Origin: CAZOZZ01 sp965262425
GTDB lineage: Bacteria; Acidobacteriota; Terriglobia; 20CM-2-55-15
DNA: 64,000 bases
Assembly (NCBI GenBank): GCA_965262425.1
Contig: OZ253536.1
Location: 3,472,001-3,536,000 of the forward strand
Direction: 5' to 3'
Position numbers and translations under genes: made by a program. The notes under the pieces were generated by a model. It saw nothing but the letters and a program-made list of their open reading frames with translations. It did no database searches and was not told the origin of the DNA. Below are positions 26,326-35,523 of the stretch, piece after piece (position 1 is the first letter of the stretch; the number at the start of each line of letters is the position of its first letter).

Positions 26326-27858
26326 TTACCGTCTCATCAACACCGAATCCACATACCGCGGATCGATCTTCTGTCCAACCAACGGTTCCAACTCCGCACG
26401 CAACTCCTCGATCCAGCTCGTTCGAAACGGTTCAAGTTCCTCGGGCAAGGCGATTTCAGGAAATTCCACGCCTCCATCGAGAAAGCCCTCCAGTTCTCCG
26501 GCTTCGAGTGGCACCGGTTCGAATTTGCCGGATACGGACTGCCTCACAAGGGCCGTGTTGAAGGTCTTGCGCAAGGTCGTCTCAGACGACGCAAAAAGCC
26601 GCAAGAAGCCCTCGGCCATCGTTCGTATGTCCTCAAGGCGGCTCCTGGCGCTCCGGATATCGGAAAGGCTCTGGAAATTCCGATACGCTCCACTCTCCCA
26701 CAGGAGGGGTTTGAAACGTTTGACACCGTCGACGAACTCCCGGTCGGGGCTCTCTAGAAGTTCCGTCGTAAAAGCAGGAAACCGTGACATTTGCTCCGCC
26801 TGATCACGCAGTCGCCGAAGCTGGTTGAAGCCGGACTTGAAGACGGTCCCGACGTGATGAGTCTTGAGAACTCGAGGAGGGGCCGCGGGGTCGTCACCGG
26901 ACAAATGCTGAAGACCGATTGTCAGAAAGTCCCGCATCTCCTCCAATGCCGGCCTGACGCTCTCTACTTCTCCCAGATTGACGAGATTGGCCGACAGGAT
27001 TCGATTGCCGAGGGCTGTCAGTTCGTCAGCCAGACGTTCGGAATCCTGCTCCCGCACGCGCCCCAGCGCATCGAGAAGAAACTCTCCTCCCCTGAGGGAC
27101 TCCGCAAAAACACTTGGCAATGGCTGCGGCGGCTCCTCGCCCGGAATCGGGTCCGTCGCCTGATCGTCTTCTCTGGGCACCGCCGGCGTCTCGGTGATCT
27201 CGGGATCGGCGTAGATGGACAATGCCTCGTAATAATCGACGAACCCGTGAATATCGAGTCGCCGGGTCTTGTTCTCGTAAGCTGTCTCTTCCAGATCTGT
27301 TCGAGTCGAATAGCGCACTTTCCGCAGCATGACGAAACCGAGATCCGGATCGAACTTGAACAGGGCATCCAGGATGAGACCTGCGATAGTCGAGGCGTGG
27401 TCCGATCTTATCAGGCGCGCAGCGAAACGATTATCGGGAGAGTAGATTAGTTGGGTCGCGGGCGGCGGTTCGTCACGCTCGATTTCGAAGACCTCAATCG
27501 AGTCTTTCAGGAACAGCGCGACAACGAATTCATCGACCCCACCTAATGCCTGGACAGTTTCTTCGGGCCCGACCTGGGCGAACGCGGACACCCATTCCAT
27601 GAAGGGCCTGGGAACAAACGTGTCCTTCCGCCAACAGTCCAGATCAATAAAGCCCCGGACCTGGCGTGGGGTAACCATCGGCAGCAAACCGAGAGCATCT
27701 GCTAATCCAAGGATCTTCACGGTAAAGAAGATCTGCTCGAACGAGGAACCGTGGACAATGGACTCGGCATCGGGGCGGGCCAGGAACTCCTCCAGCCCTT
27801 CCCTGTCCTGTATGCGAAGGGTCGCACCTATGAGCGGGTTGAGGACATCGTCCGGCAT
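26326..27858 (-). CDS. Large uncharacterised protein, DUF6178-like
   Basis: 510 residues with conserved-looking blocks IDLDCWRKDTFVPRPFMEWV, QLIYSPDNRF and GFVDYYEALSIYADPE. I recall similar blocks in the DUF6178 family, but this could not be checked. The composition is soluble and mostly helical, with no membrane segment or catalytic motif. It heads an apparent two-gene unit with the SDR gene, and is divergent from the RNB gene across only 69 bases. Confidence 0.6.
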   Translation of the reverse strand: MPDDVLNPLIGATLRIQDREGLEEFLARPDAESIVHGSSFEQIFFTVKILGLADALGLLPMVTPRQVRGFIDLDCWRKDTFVPRPFMEWVSAFAQVGPEETVQALGGVDEFVVALFLKDSIEVFEIERDEPPPATQLIYSPDNRFAARLIRSDHASTIAGLILDALFKFDPDLGFVMLRKVRYSTRTDLEETAYENKTRRLDIHGFVDYYEALSIYADPEITETPAVPREDDQATDPIPGEEPPQPLPSVFAESLRGGEFLLDALGRVREQDSERLADELTALGNRILSANLVNLGEVESVRPALEEMRDFLTIGLQHLSGDDPAAPPRVLKTHHVGTVFKSGFNQLRRLRDQAEQMSRFPAFTTELLESPDREFVDGVKRFKPLLWESGAYRNFQSLSDIRSARSRLEDIRTMAEGFLRLFASSETTLRKTFNTALVRQSVSGKFEPVPLEAGELEGFLDGGVEFPEIALPEELEPFRTSWIEELRAELEPLVGQKIDPRYVDSVLMRR

Positions 27859-27913
27859 TACCTCAATGTAACACGATGTTCGTGAGGGTTCGGCGCAGGC
27901 ATCGCGAGTTGAC

Positions 27914-27919
27914 TATAAT
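27914..27919 (+). promoter_or_regulatory. Consensus-like -10 hexamer TATAAT next to the RNB gene start
   Basis: A perfect TATAAT ends 8 bases before the ATG at 27928. If used, transcription would start about at the ATG, giving a leaderless or nearly leaderless message. No good -35 hexamer was seen at the usual spacing. Confidence 0.4.
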
Positions 27920-27927
27920 GGGCACTT

Positions 27928-29874
27928 ATGGAGATGGAGGGACACATCATCGAGTTCATCGATTCGGGATCTCTGCGTGTGGGATATGTTCGCAAGCAGG
28001 AGCGGAGCAGACTCCAGATCATCGACCGGCGCGGGCGTCAGTCCAGCGCGCTCTCGTCCAGAGTCGTCATAGTGCACTTACGAATTCGCGAAGATCAGTT
28101 TTCAGAAAAGGCGGTTGAACTTCTCGAGGAAGTCGAAGAGCGGCGAGCGGAAATCGACCTGGAATTGCTTTGGGAATCCGTCAAGGCGGAGGAGAGGGAT
28201 TATACGAGCGCGGAACTCGCCAAGACCTATTTCGGAGAGACCTCGCCGACATCCGAGTCCGCGGTGTTTCGGGCACTGGATTCGAACCCGCTCTTCTTCA
28301 AGAAACGAGGAATCGAGTTCCAGCCACGATCCGAAATGCAGGTCGCTAACGAGCGGGTTCGAAGGGAGCGTGAAGAGGAACGCGAACGGTTTCGCGGGAG
28401 AGTGTCCGACCTGCTTCGCCGTGCGTTACGGGAATCCGAGCCTCCCACCGACCCGGAATGGCCCACAGTCGCCGACCGCTTGCATTCCTGGCTGCGACTG
28501 GGAGGAAAAGACGAGGTCGGCGAAATCCTGGAGGATGTCCTCGGGGAACCCCGGGCCAGAACGGCTGCATACGATCTGCTCGTGAAATCCGGCCGCCTGG
28601 ATCCATCCGAGGACCGGTTCCTGCTCATCAACGGAGTCAACCAGCACTTTTCCGAAGACACTCTCGAAGCGTGTGCAAGTCTCAGTCACTACGAGCACGA
28701 CGGAAGTCGAGTTGATCGGACCAACCTGTCCGCACTGGCGATTGATGATGAAGACACACGGGAGGTCGATGATGCGCTGACTGTTGACGAAGTTAACGGC
28801 GAGACGATTGTCGGAATCCATATCGCCGATGTGTCGGCGTTTGTAAGAATGGACGGGCCACTCGACCGCGAAGCCTACAGGCGCTCGGCCACGCTCTATC
28901 TTCCAAATATATCGGTCACGATGTTTCCCGAACGGCTGGCCACCGACCTGGCCAGCCTGGTTCCGGAACATATACGGCCGGCCTTCACCACCGAGGTTCG
29001 GTTCGATTCGGAGAACAAGCTACTTGGTTTCAAGATATTCCAGAGTGTTGTTCGGATCACCCAGAGAATGTCGTACGAAGGCGCGGACCGCAGTCTGGCC
29101 TCGGGGAACACAACCCTCGTACGCCTGGAGAAGATCGCTTCGAAGCTCCTGGAGACCCGAAAGGAGCGAGGCGCCAGCGTCCATCGCAGACCTGAGCTCA
29201 AGGTTCGTGTCAAAGGCAACGAAATTTCAATCGGGCGTATCGATTCGAATTCGCCGACGCGATTGATCGTCAGCGAAATGATGATCCTGGCGAACCGGCT
29301 TGGGGCAGACCACGCCGCAGCCGAGGACATCCCGATTATCTTTCGGACCCAGGAACCGCCCGACGAAGCGCCGCCAAAAACCGATGGCCTGCCAGAACCA
29401 CTCCAGTTCGAGCGATTAAGGAAAACATTCAAGCGATCCCGGTTGTCGCTGGCCCCCGGAGAACACTCGGGGCTGGGATTGAGCGCATACTCGCAGATGT
29501 CCTCGCCTATTCGAAGATACGCCGACCTGGTCAGCCAGAGGCAGTTCGCTGCCGCTCGTAACGATGGAGATCTGCCGTATGACAAGGAAGAACTCCTCAG
29601 GATTCTAACGACGGTCGAGGCGGCTGAACTGGAGGTCCGACGCCTGGAGGAAGCTTCGACAACCTACTGGGTCCTGGAATACCTTTCGCGCGTGGAAATG
29701 AATCGGCCGCTCGAGGCCCTGATTCTCAATCCAAGAGGAACGCTGGAGTTGACCGATTACCTGGTCCGAGGAAAAGCGGTAGGACTGGAGAACCCCAATC
29801 CAGGCGACTATGTGACAGTAGAAATCGAGTCGGTACATCCACGGAAGCCCGAAATTCGATTCCGCCCCGCTTGA
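27928..29874 (+). CDS. RNB-domain exoribonuclease (RNase II/R family)
   Basis: 648 residues. The N-terminal third is a divergent nucleic-acid-binding and coiled region (about 1-240). The catalytic RNB domain follows, with LAIDDEDTREVDDALTVDEV holding the catalytic aspartates. GIHIADVSAFV, the Arg-rich SSPIRRYADLVSQRQ segment and a short C-terminal part VTVEIESVHPRKPEIRF complete it. RNase II family enzymes degrade RNA 3' to 5'. The short S1 tail differs from full RNase R (usually over 700 residues), so neither rnb nor rnr is assigned. Confidence 0.87.
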   Translation: MEMEGHIIEFIDSGSLRVGYVRKQERSRLQIIDRRGRQSSALSSRVVIVHLRIREDQFSEKAVELLEEVEERRAEIDLELLWESVKAEERDYTSAELAKTYFGETSPTSESAVFRALDSNPLFFKKRGIEFQPRSEMQVANERVRREREEERERFRGRVSDLLRRALRESEPPTDPEWPTVADRLHSWLRLGGKDEVGEILEDVLGEPRARTAAYDLLVKSGRLDPSEDRFLLINGVNQHFSEDTLEACASLSHYEHDGSRVDRTNLSALAIDDEDTREVDDALTVDEVNGETIVGIHIADVSAFVRMDGPLDREAYRRSATLYLPNISVTMFPERLATDLASLVPEHIRPAFTTEVRFDSENKLLGFKIFQSVVRITQRMSYEGADRSLASGNTTLVRLEKIASKLLETRKERGASVHRRPELKVRVKGNEISIGRIDSNSPTRLIVSEMMILANRLGADHAAAEDIPIIFRTQEPPDEAPPKTDGLPEPLQFERLRKTFKRSRLSLAPGEHSGLGLSAYSQMSSPIRRYADLVSQRQFAAARNDGDLPYDKEELLRILTTVEAAELEVRRLEEASTTYWVLEYLSRVEMNRPLEALILNPRGTLELTDYLVRGKAVGLENPNPGDYVTVEIESVHPRKPEIRFRPA

Positions 29875-30076
29875 AGCCCCATCAACGAATCATGGCCAGG
29901 AAAAAAAAGGGAGATGCCGCACGGAGAAAGAAACGGTTCGACCAGGCCATGATCGACAGCACGGACCTGCTGGGCGGATTGATCGCCGATGTGGGCTTCC
30001 CTATTCGATCTGACGATTTCCTTGTTTTTGAATTGGCGAGGCTGACCGAAGACTACGACGAACCGTCGTTCGGGAA

Positions 30077-31517
30077 GAAAGTGTGCCAATCTTAGTTGGA
30101 AATTGAAACGGCTCCAAACCCTATGGTTTGATGGTATTGGAAGAAACAACATCAAGCCTGTAAGAGAAAGGAGCCGAGATGAGCAGTCTGTTACGTTCGG
30201 TGAAGAAACGCAAGAAGTCGCGTGTGCTGGGTGAGGTCGAGGTCCTGAGCCGGGAGGAATACTCGGGACTGGAATTGGACTCGAAGGTGGAGATGATTCG
30301 GGCGTTGATCCCACTGGGGTTGATGCACGTGGAGGAGTTGCTCGACGAGGAAGTGAAGGCGTTGGCGGGTGAGCGATACGCGCGAAAGGAGGCGACGTTG
30401 AGGGGCCGGCGACACGGGAGTAATCCGGGGACCGTGGGGCTCGGGGGCCAGCGGGTGCCGGTTCGGGTGCCTCGAGTGCGCAGCGTGGCGGGCGGGGAGA
30501 TTCCGCTTCGGAGCTACGAGGAACTCAGTCCGGATGGCGCGGTGAACGAACTGCTTCTCAGACGTGTGCTTTATGGGATCTCCTGCCGGAACTACGAGTC
30601 GGCCGCGGAAGCGATTCCAGGAGCCATCGGATTGTCGAGCTCGACGGTGTCTCGAGGATTCGTCCAGGCGAGTGGGGCGAAACTTCGGGAGATGCAGGAG
30701 CGGGATCTGTCGGCCGAGGACGTGGTGGCGATCTTCCTGGACGGGAAAATGTTTGCCGACGCCACGATGGTTGTGGCCCTGGGCATCACAATTACGGGCG
30801 ACAAACGCTTCTTAGGCTTCGTGGAGACGAGTACGGAGAACGAGCAGGTACTGACTCCGTTTCTCCGTTCATTGATGGAGCGAGGCCTGGACATCTCTGA
30901 AGGCGTGCTGGTGATCGTCGACGGCGGCAAAGGTCTGCGCGCGGCAGTCAAGCGGGCATTCGGTAATCGAGCCCTGGTCCAACGCTGCCAATGGCACAAA
31001 CGCGAGAACGTGGTGAGCTACCTGTCGAAGACCGAGCAAGCCGCGTGGCGCAAGCGGCTTCAGCGTGCGTACCAGCGCCCGGAGTACAACGAAGCCCGGG
31101 CGGCCCTCGAACAGCTCCATGGAGAGCTCGAGGAGCGAAACCAATCGGCCGCTACGAGCCTTGAGGAAGGCCTGGAGGAGACCCTCACGTTGCATCGACT
31201 CGGCGTGTACGGGGTCCTGGGCCGTTCGTTCAAGACGACGAATTGCTTGGAATCGGTCAATGCCCTCGTCGAGGAAAGGTGCGCGAAGGTCGATCATTGG
31301 AAGAACTCGAGCCAGCGGCAGCGCTGGTTGGCGACGGCGCTCATCGACATCGAACCACGCTTGAGGAAGGTGATCGGCTACCGTCATCTTCCAAAGCTCC
31401 GCGAAGCCCTCAGGCGGGAGCTGAAGATTGAGGCGAAGACGTCGACGAGATCGAAGAAGAAGGTTGCGTGACCAATCGTGAGCCGTGGAGAGTTTCAACT
31501 AAGAATGGGATTGACTC
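30077..31517. mobile_element. IS256-family insertion sequence, copy 1 (intact, 1441 bp)
   Basis: Flanked by the 8-bp direct repeat TTCGGGAA (30069-30076 and 31518-31525), the usual IS256 duplication length. The left end GAAAGTGTGCCAATCTTAG and the inverted right end GAGTCAATCCCATTCTTAG share an inner block TCTTAGTTG, giving imperfect terminal repeats of about 25 bp. It differs from copy 2 at 49300-50739 by one visible indel. Confidence 0.93.
30179..31471 (+). CDS. IS256-family (mutator-type) transposase
   Basis: 430 residues, a normal length for the family. The catalytic DDE residues are in IFLDGKMF, LVIVDGGKGLRAA and TTNCLESVNALVEE. The family segment QRCQWHKRENV is also present. The reading frame is uninterrupted and preceded by GAAAGGAGCCGAG, so the protein is probably functional and could mobilise the defective copy 2. 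Confidence 0.95.
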   Translation: MSSLLRSVKKRKKSRVLGEVEVLSREEYSGLELDSKVEMIRALIPLGLMHVEELLDEEVKALAGERYARKEATLRGRRHGSNPGTVGLGGQRVPVRVPRVRSVAGGEIPLRSYEELSPDGAVNELLLRRVLYGISCRNYESAAEAIPGAIGLSSSTVSRGFVQASGAKLREMQERDLSAEDVVAIFLDGKMFADATMVVALGITITGDKRFLGFVETSTENEQVLTPFLRSLMERGLDISEGVLVIVDGGKGLRAAVKRAFGNRALVQRCQWHKRENVVSYLSKTEQAAWRKRLQRAYQRPEYNEARAALEQLHGELEERNQSAATSLEEGLEETLTLHRLGVYGVLGRSFKTTNCLESVNALVEERCAKVDHWKNSSQRQRWLATALIDIEPRLRKVIGYRHLPKLREALRRELKIEAKTSTRSKKKVA

Positions 31518-32918
31518 TTCGGGAATGAGGAATTCCGCCTCCTCGTCGAGCAGGGTATCCGACTCCTGGTGGATCGTGACGTCGGCATCCGGGCCCGAAT
31601 CGTCGGCAAGCTGCGCCAGGCCTACCCGGAAATGCAACCGGAGGCCCGGAGGATCGCCCCGGATGTCATCGGCGCAATCGAAGACGTGGACTTTCCGCTT
31701 CAACAGGTCGGCGCGGTCGTTCGCAGCTTCACGAACCAGCTTTTCGAGAAGCTGGAAGACATGCCGGATGGTTCGGGGGCCGAGGAACCAGCCAGGGAGT
31801 TGCTGGAGGGGTGGAAGGCGGGAAAGGTCGATCGCCTGACGATGTTCGAGAAGATGAGAGACATCGGCCCAGGCTCGGTCGGGTCCGTTGCCGACATGCT
31901 TTTCGAAACGGTGGATGACGTCGGAGTGACCGAAACAGCCGTCGAACTGCTGGCGATGTTTGAGACGCCGGTAGCTGCGCGGGTTCTGGCCTACCTGGTC
32001 TCAGTACCGATCCTCGAAGAGGAGCAGGAAGGACGGGCACAGGCCGCTTTGAAAGAGCTCTGGCCGATGCCAATGCCATACTTTCTTTACAATCTCAAGA
32101 AACACACGCATGAAGACCTCCCGTTCCGATGGTTCGAACTGCTCGTTCAAATGGATCAAACTCGTGCGGTCGAGAGGACGCTCGAAGAGGTGGCGGTTCA
32201 CTCCCACGACCAGAGCTATCACGAGGATCTGCTCGCGATCCTTTCGCTGCTCGACCGATCGAACGATCCCGGCGTTGTCGGGAAGATTCTGCAGTTGATA
32301 ACGGACTCCAGAACCCCGGAAGCTACGCTGCGCCTGATGGAAGAATGGCTGGAAGTTGCGAAGTTGGAACCATCCGTGGTGATCGGTTTGGACCGGTGGA
32401 GGAACGGCCATTCCGTTCTCGTCCGGTCCGGAGAGGATTTCCACACATTCGCCGCGAAGCACCCCGATCGGGGATTCGAGGCACTCCAGGACGACTGGAA
32501 TGCGGCCTACCACGAATCGCTCGGCTGGCAACAGCGCGCGAGGTTTCCACGCGGGCCCCTCGAATCGGAATTCGACCGCGAGCTTCAGGACACGATGATG
32601 AGTGAACTCTCGTTGAACCCCAGGCTGGGCGAGGCCGAACTACGGGGGCAGATTGAATCGTCCCGGGAGAACTGGCTGATGACACACCGCGACGGCGTTA
32701 TCCCGTTAGTTGCGATCTACCTTGAGCGGGCTCGCGACAATCCCTGGCTGGAGGAGATCTACTGGTGTGAAATTAACGGCTGGTACGTGAAAGCGGCCCA
32801 GTTCCTGGACCAGGGGATGGCTGGCCGGGCACGGCAGTACCTGGACATGGTTCTCGAGATCGAGCCGGACTATCCGCTGGCGCGGATGTTGGATGACATC
32901 GTCGGTCACGGCGGGTAG

Positions 32919-33023
32919 GCGCGAGGAGCGACCCCGGCTGGACAATCCCGGCGTCGGAGAGAACCGACGGGCCGAGATTCAGCGCACCCGAGAACAAGAC
33001 GGACCCGAGCCAGACACGACGGC
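32919..33023. other. Spacer between the helical-repeat gene and the MITE
   Basis: About 100 GC-rich bases with no reading frame, terminator or promoter that I can support. Together with the MITE and the bases to 33222 it makes a gene-free stretch of about 300 bases. Confidence 0.5.
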
Positions 33024-33189
33024 CTAGGAGCCTGCGCGGCAGAAGGGATCGTAGCGAGAAAGTGGGGAATCGAGGACAGATTTTCTCGATTTTGAGGCGA
33101 ATAGTGGTTCTATTTGACGAAAATCGGGGAAAATATGGACCGATTCTACCGCTTTCGCAGTAGATCTCTTCTGCCGCGCAGGCTCCTAG
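33024..33189. mobile_element. MITE, CTAGGAGCCTGCGCGGC family, copy 1 (166 bp)
   Basis: A perfect 22-bp terminal inverted repeat starts CTAGGAGCCTGCGCGGCAGA at 33024-33045, with its complement at 33168-33189. The centre is AT-richer and non-coding. The outermost TA pairs suggest a TA or CTAG target. A second 166-bp copy at 49276-50889 is interrupted by an IS256-family element. No transposase with these ends is in the window. Confidence 0.85.
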
Positions 33190-33222
33190 CTTAAGAAAAG
33201 GACCAACCACCGAGAACACACG

Positions 33223-33363
33223 CTAAAAATCACTGCAGGACTTGAAATACCCGCACCTGGGACACTTCAGCTTGCAGCGATCCTCGTCCATGTCCTTCCC
33301 GCAATTCGGACAGGTACGCTCGATCGCCTCCAGATCGCTTCCCTGACTGACATCGATGTCCAT
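33223..33363 (-). CDS. 46-residue zinc-ribbon protein
   Basis: Reads MDIDVSQGSDLEAIERTCPN then CGKDMDEDRCKLKCPRCGYF and KSCSDF. The two Cys-x2-Cys pairs (TCPNCG and KCPRCG) form a zinc ribbon of rubredoxin/transcript-factor style, plus two extra Cys. GGAGGG lies just upstream of the ATG, and the gene begins 3 bases after the stop of the EamA transporter gene, so they are co-transcribed. Function unknown. The strong ribosome site and motif make it a convincing small gene. Confidence 0.8.
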   Translation of the reverse strand: MDIDVSQGSDLEAIERTCPNCGKDMDEDRCKLKCPRCGYFKSCSDF

Positions 33364-33365
33364 AT

Positions 33366-34247
33366 TCAACCCTCCACAAGCTCCGGTGGCCGGTGTGACG
33401 CTGACAGAACCACACCGCTAAAAATCAGAACGCCGGAAACAACCATCATCCAGGTTATCGATTCGCCGAGTATTGGCACAGCCAGAAAGGCCACCAGGAC
33501 CGGCTGCATGCAAATGTAAACGGAAACGAGCGTCGCCGATGCGCTTTTCAAAGCCACGCCAACCAGGAAGTAGGCCAGGATGCTGGCAAACAGAGCGAGA
33601 AACGCGATCGAGGCCCATGTCGACGCGCCGAACGAGAGAAGGTTCGTCTCCCTCAACTCGCTCCACGCGAAGGGAAGCATCGTGATTGAACCGAACGTAA
33701 AGATCCACGTCACGACCGTCATCGGATGGTAGCGGGACATGATGTTGCGACCCAGGACAAGAAAAACCGCGTAGGAAAACGCGCCTGTCAAGAGGAGCAC
33801 GTTGCCGAACGTGTACTGGGATTCGAAGGAAACCGATCCGGGGCCGGCCAGAACGAAAACGCCCGCAAAACCCAGAAACACTCCGGCGGTTTTCGGCAAG
33901 CTCGTACTTTCCCTGCCGAGGACAAGCGCGACCAAGAACGTAAATACCGGGATCATGCCGACCAGGATCGTCGCGTTGATAGCTGTCGTCAATGACAGTC
34001 CCCGCAAATAGCACAACTGATTCAGGCTGACGCCGAACACGCTGAGCAGGAACAGCTTTCTCAAGTCGGCGGGCTCGATCCGCTCCCGGGCAAAACCGTA
34101 GAACCAGACCAGCAGGATGAGGGCCGCAATCGCGAGCCGTATCCACGCCAGGGCCCAGGGAGAGACTTCGCGGAAGGCGATCTTCGCGACAACCGGGAAG
34201 GCGGCAAAAATGAACTGAACTGCCAGCAGGCAGAGGTGCGTCGCCAT
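33366..34247 (-). CDS. EamA/DMT-family transporter
   Basis: 293 residues with about ten membrane helices in two EamA repeats, starting LCLLAVQFIFAAFPVVAKIA and again near LLLTGAFSYAVFLVLG. The family exports amino acids, metabolites or nucleotide sugars; the substrate is unknown. The second repeat has the typical PVLVAFLAVPILGE segment. It is followed without a gap by the zinc-ribbon gene. Confidence 0.88.
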   Translation of the reverse strand: MATHLCLLAVQFIFAAFPVVAKIAFREVSPWALAWIRLAIAALILLVWFYGFARERIEPADLRKLFLLSVFGVSLNQLCYLRGLSLTTAINATILVGMIPVFTFLVALVLGRESTSLPKTAGVFLGFAGVFVLAGPGSVSFESQYTFGNVLLLTGAFSYAVFLVLGRNIMSRYHPMTVVTWIFTFGSITMLPFAWSELRETNLLSFGASTWASIAFLALFASILAYFLVGVALKSASATLVSVYICMQPVLVAFLAVPILGESITWMMVVSGVLIFSGVVLSASHRPPELVEG

Positions 34248-34359
34248 ATAGGTGGAGCAACTCCGATCCGATGAGAAGCGGAGCGATGAAGATGCCTTCG
34301 GCCACGGATGAGGGCCGGCAGAGACCGGGGATCAGCCGAACGCCCTATCCGGCGGCCCA

Positions 34360-34968
34360 TTACAGATACTTGTCGTCTTGCTGTTGATTGTCGTCCGACT
34401 GCTCTTTACCGAAATACTCAGCCAGATGACCCAGAATCGCCGCCGCGTCGGCAGGTCGGCCCTCGAATGTGGTAATGCATCGGGAGCGACGCCACCCTTT
34501 CCCGTGTTTTACACCGATGATGATGTACTGATCGAAGAACCCCGTATCTTTGAGGAACCGGACTGCCGACTCGGGGGTGAACTCGTTGGTGCGGAATTCG
34601 CAGACGCTTATCAAGTCTCTCAAACGTTCCGTTTGCTCGGGTTCGAAAGTCTCGATGAACGGCTCCAACCCATGGACTTCGCACTTGGAAGGGGGCTGAC
34701 CGTCCGACGACAGCGCCTCGAGTTGCGCGCGCACGAACTCACCGAGGGCGCAATCGGCGAACCCTTCAATCACCGGACCGGTTCGCGGGAACGACAGAGA
34801 GAAGACCTGATCGCGAGGGACCAGTTTTCCGCCCGCATCGATCGATGCCAGAAGCGCCGCCTCTTCGAGCGTAGGAAAGTGAAACGTAATCGGTCGGATG
34901 GTGGTTCGGCGGTTGCGAACGCCAGCGTCAAAGACTGTGTTTCGAATGCGAAACCGTACGTCTACCAT
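34360..34968 (-). CDS. Uncharacterised soluble protein, about 202 residues
   Basis: The ATG at 34966-34968 follows GGGAGGCGATG, giving a clear ribosome site; a second ATG sits one codon earlier. The product begins MVDVRFRIRNTVFDAGVRNR. It has mixed alpha/beta character, with FLKDTGFFDQYIIIGVKHGK and ITTFEGRPADAAAILGHLAE, and a Gln/Asp-rich tail. No domain is recognised. It lies about 110 bases upstream of the transporter on the same strand. Confidence 0.65.
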   Translation of the reverse strand: MVDVRFRIRNTVFDAGVRNRRTTIRPITFHFPTLEEAALLASIDAGGKLVPRDQVFSLSFPRTGPVIEGFADCALGEFVRAQLEALSSDGQPPSKCEVHGLEPFIETFEPEQTERLRDLISVCEFRTNEFTPESAVRFLKDTGFFDQYIIIGVKHGKGWRRSRCITTFEGRPADAAAILGHLAEYFGKEQSDDNQQQDDKYL

Positions 34969-35093
34969 CATCGCCTCCCATAATGCTCTTTCCTTTATGC
35001 TGGAAACCTCGGTCAGATGGGGTCCACTCTTGAAAGAAGGCAACCAACCACTTGAACCGAAACTGTTCGACGTCCCGGAGGTCGCGGCATTTC

Positions 35094-35187
35094 AACACGA
35101 AGACACGAAGAGCACGGAGGAACACGAAGATGGGATATATCTATACTTCGTTTTCTTCGTGTCTTCGTGTCTTCGTGTCTTCGTGTT
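35094..35187. repeat. Intergenic inverted repeat, AACACGAAGACACGAAG family, copy 3
   Basis: The left end AACACGAAGACACGAAGAGC faces a right end with three tandem CTTCGTGT units. Same family as 23341-23430 and 24736-24808. Confidence 0.78.
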
Positions 35188-35231
35188 AAAACGACGATTG
35201 TTTCAGTCGAGGTGGAGGTTTCAGGCGGGTT

Positions 35232-35519
35232 AGCAGCCCGTGGTGGAAGTCTGTAGGGTCGCGCGCAGGGGTATTCGGGTCTCAGGCGCGAAATGAGGAG
35301 CGGAACGATGCATAGTCCTCGTGACCGACGAATGACAAAGCCTGTGGCCCGAAGACCCCTGCGCCCTTCGGGTTACGACGGCATGGGGCCGTCTGCGGCG
35401 AGATGTCGGATGAAGAGCATCGACGTCTTCGATGGGAACCATCGCCGTCGTCGTGCCGCCTTGCATCTAGCCCCATGGCTCTCGTAACGCGACCCTACAG
35501 ACTTCCACCACGGGCTGCT
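35232..35519. mobile_element. MITE, AGCAGCCCGTGGTGGAAGTC family (288 bp)
   Basis: A perfect 32-bp terminal inverted repeat begins AGCAGCCCGTGGTGGAAGTC at 35232-35263 and recurs inverted at 35488-35519. The centre (for example CGAAGACCCCTGCGCCCTTC) has no supported reading frame. It ends 4 bases from the VWFA gene stop codon. Only one copy is in the window. It also explains most of the 550-base gene-free stretch 34969-35523, together with the copy 3 repeat. Confidence 0.82.
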
Positions 35520-35523
35520 TGGG

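Larger units (their letters stand above)
29892..32918 (+). pseudogene. Helical-repeat protein gene split by an IS256-family element
   Basis: Positions 29892-30076 and 31526-32918 are two halves of one gene. Removing the element and one 8-bp TTCGGGAA copy leaves 1578 bases, exactly 526 codons, read straight through as EPSFGNEEFRLLVEQG. The joined product would be 525 residues: a basic start (MARKKKGDAARRKKRFD), then mostly alpha-helical HEAT/TPR-like repeats, ending YLDMVLEIEPDYPLARMLDD. No enzyme motif is seen. The downstream part could still be expressed from an internal GTG at 31569, giving 449 residues. It follows the RNB gene by 17 bases and was probably co-transcribed with it. Confidence 0.85.
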
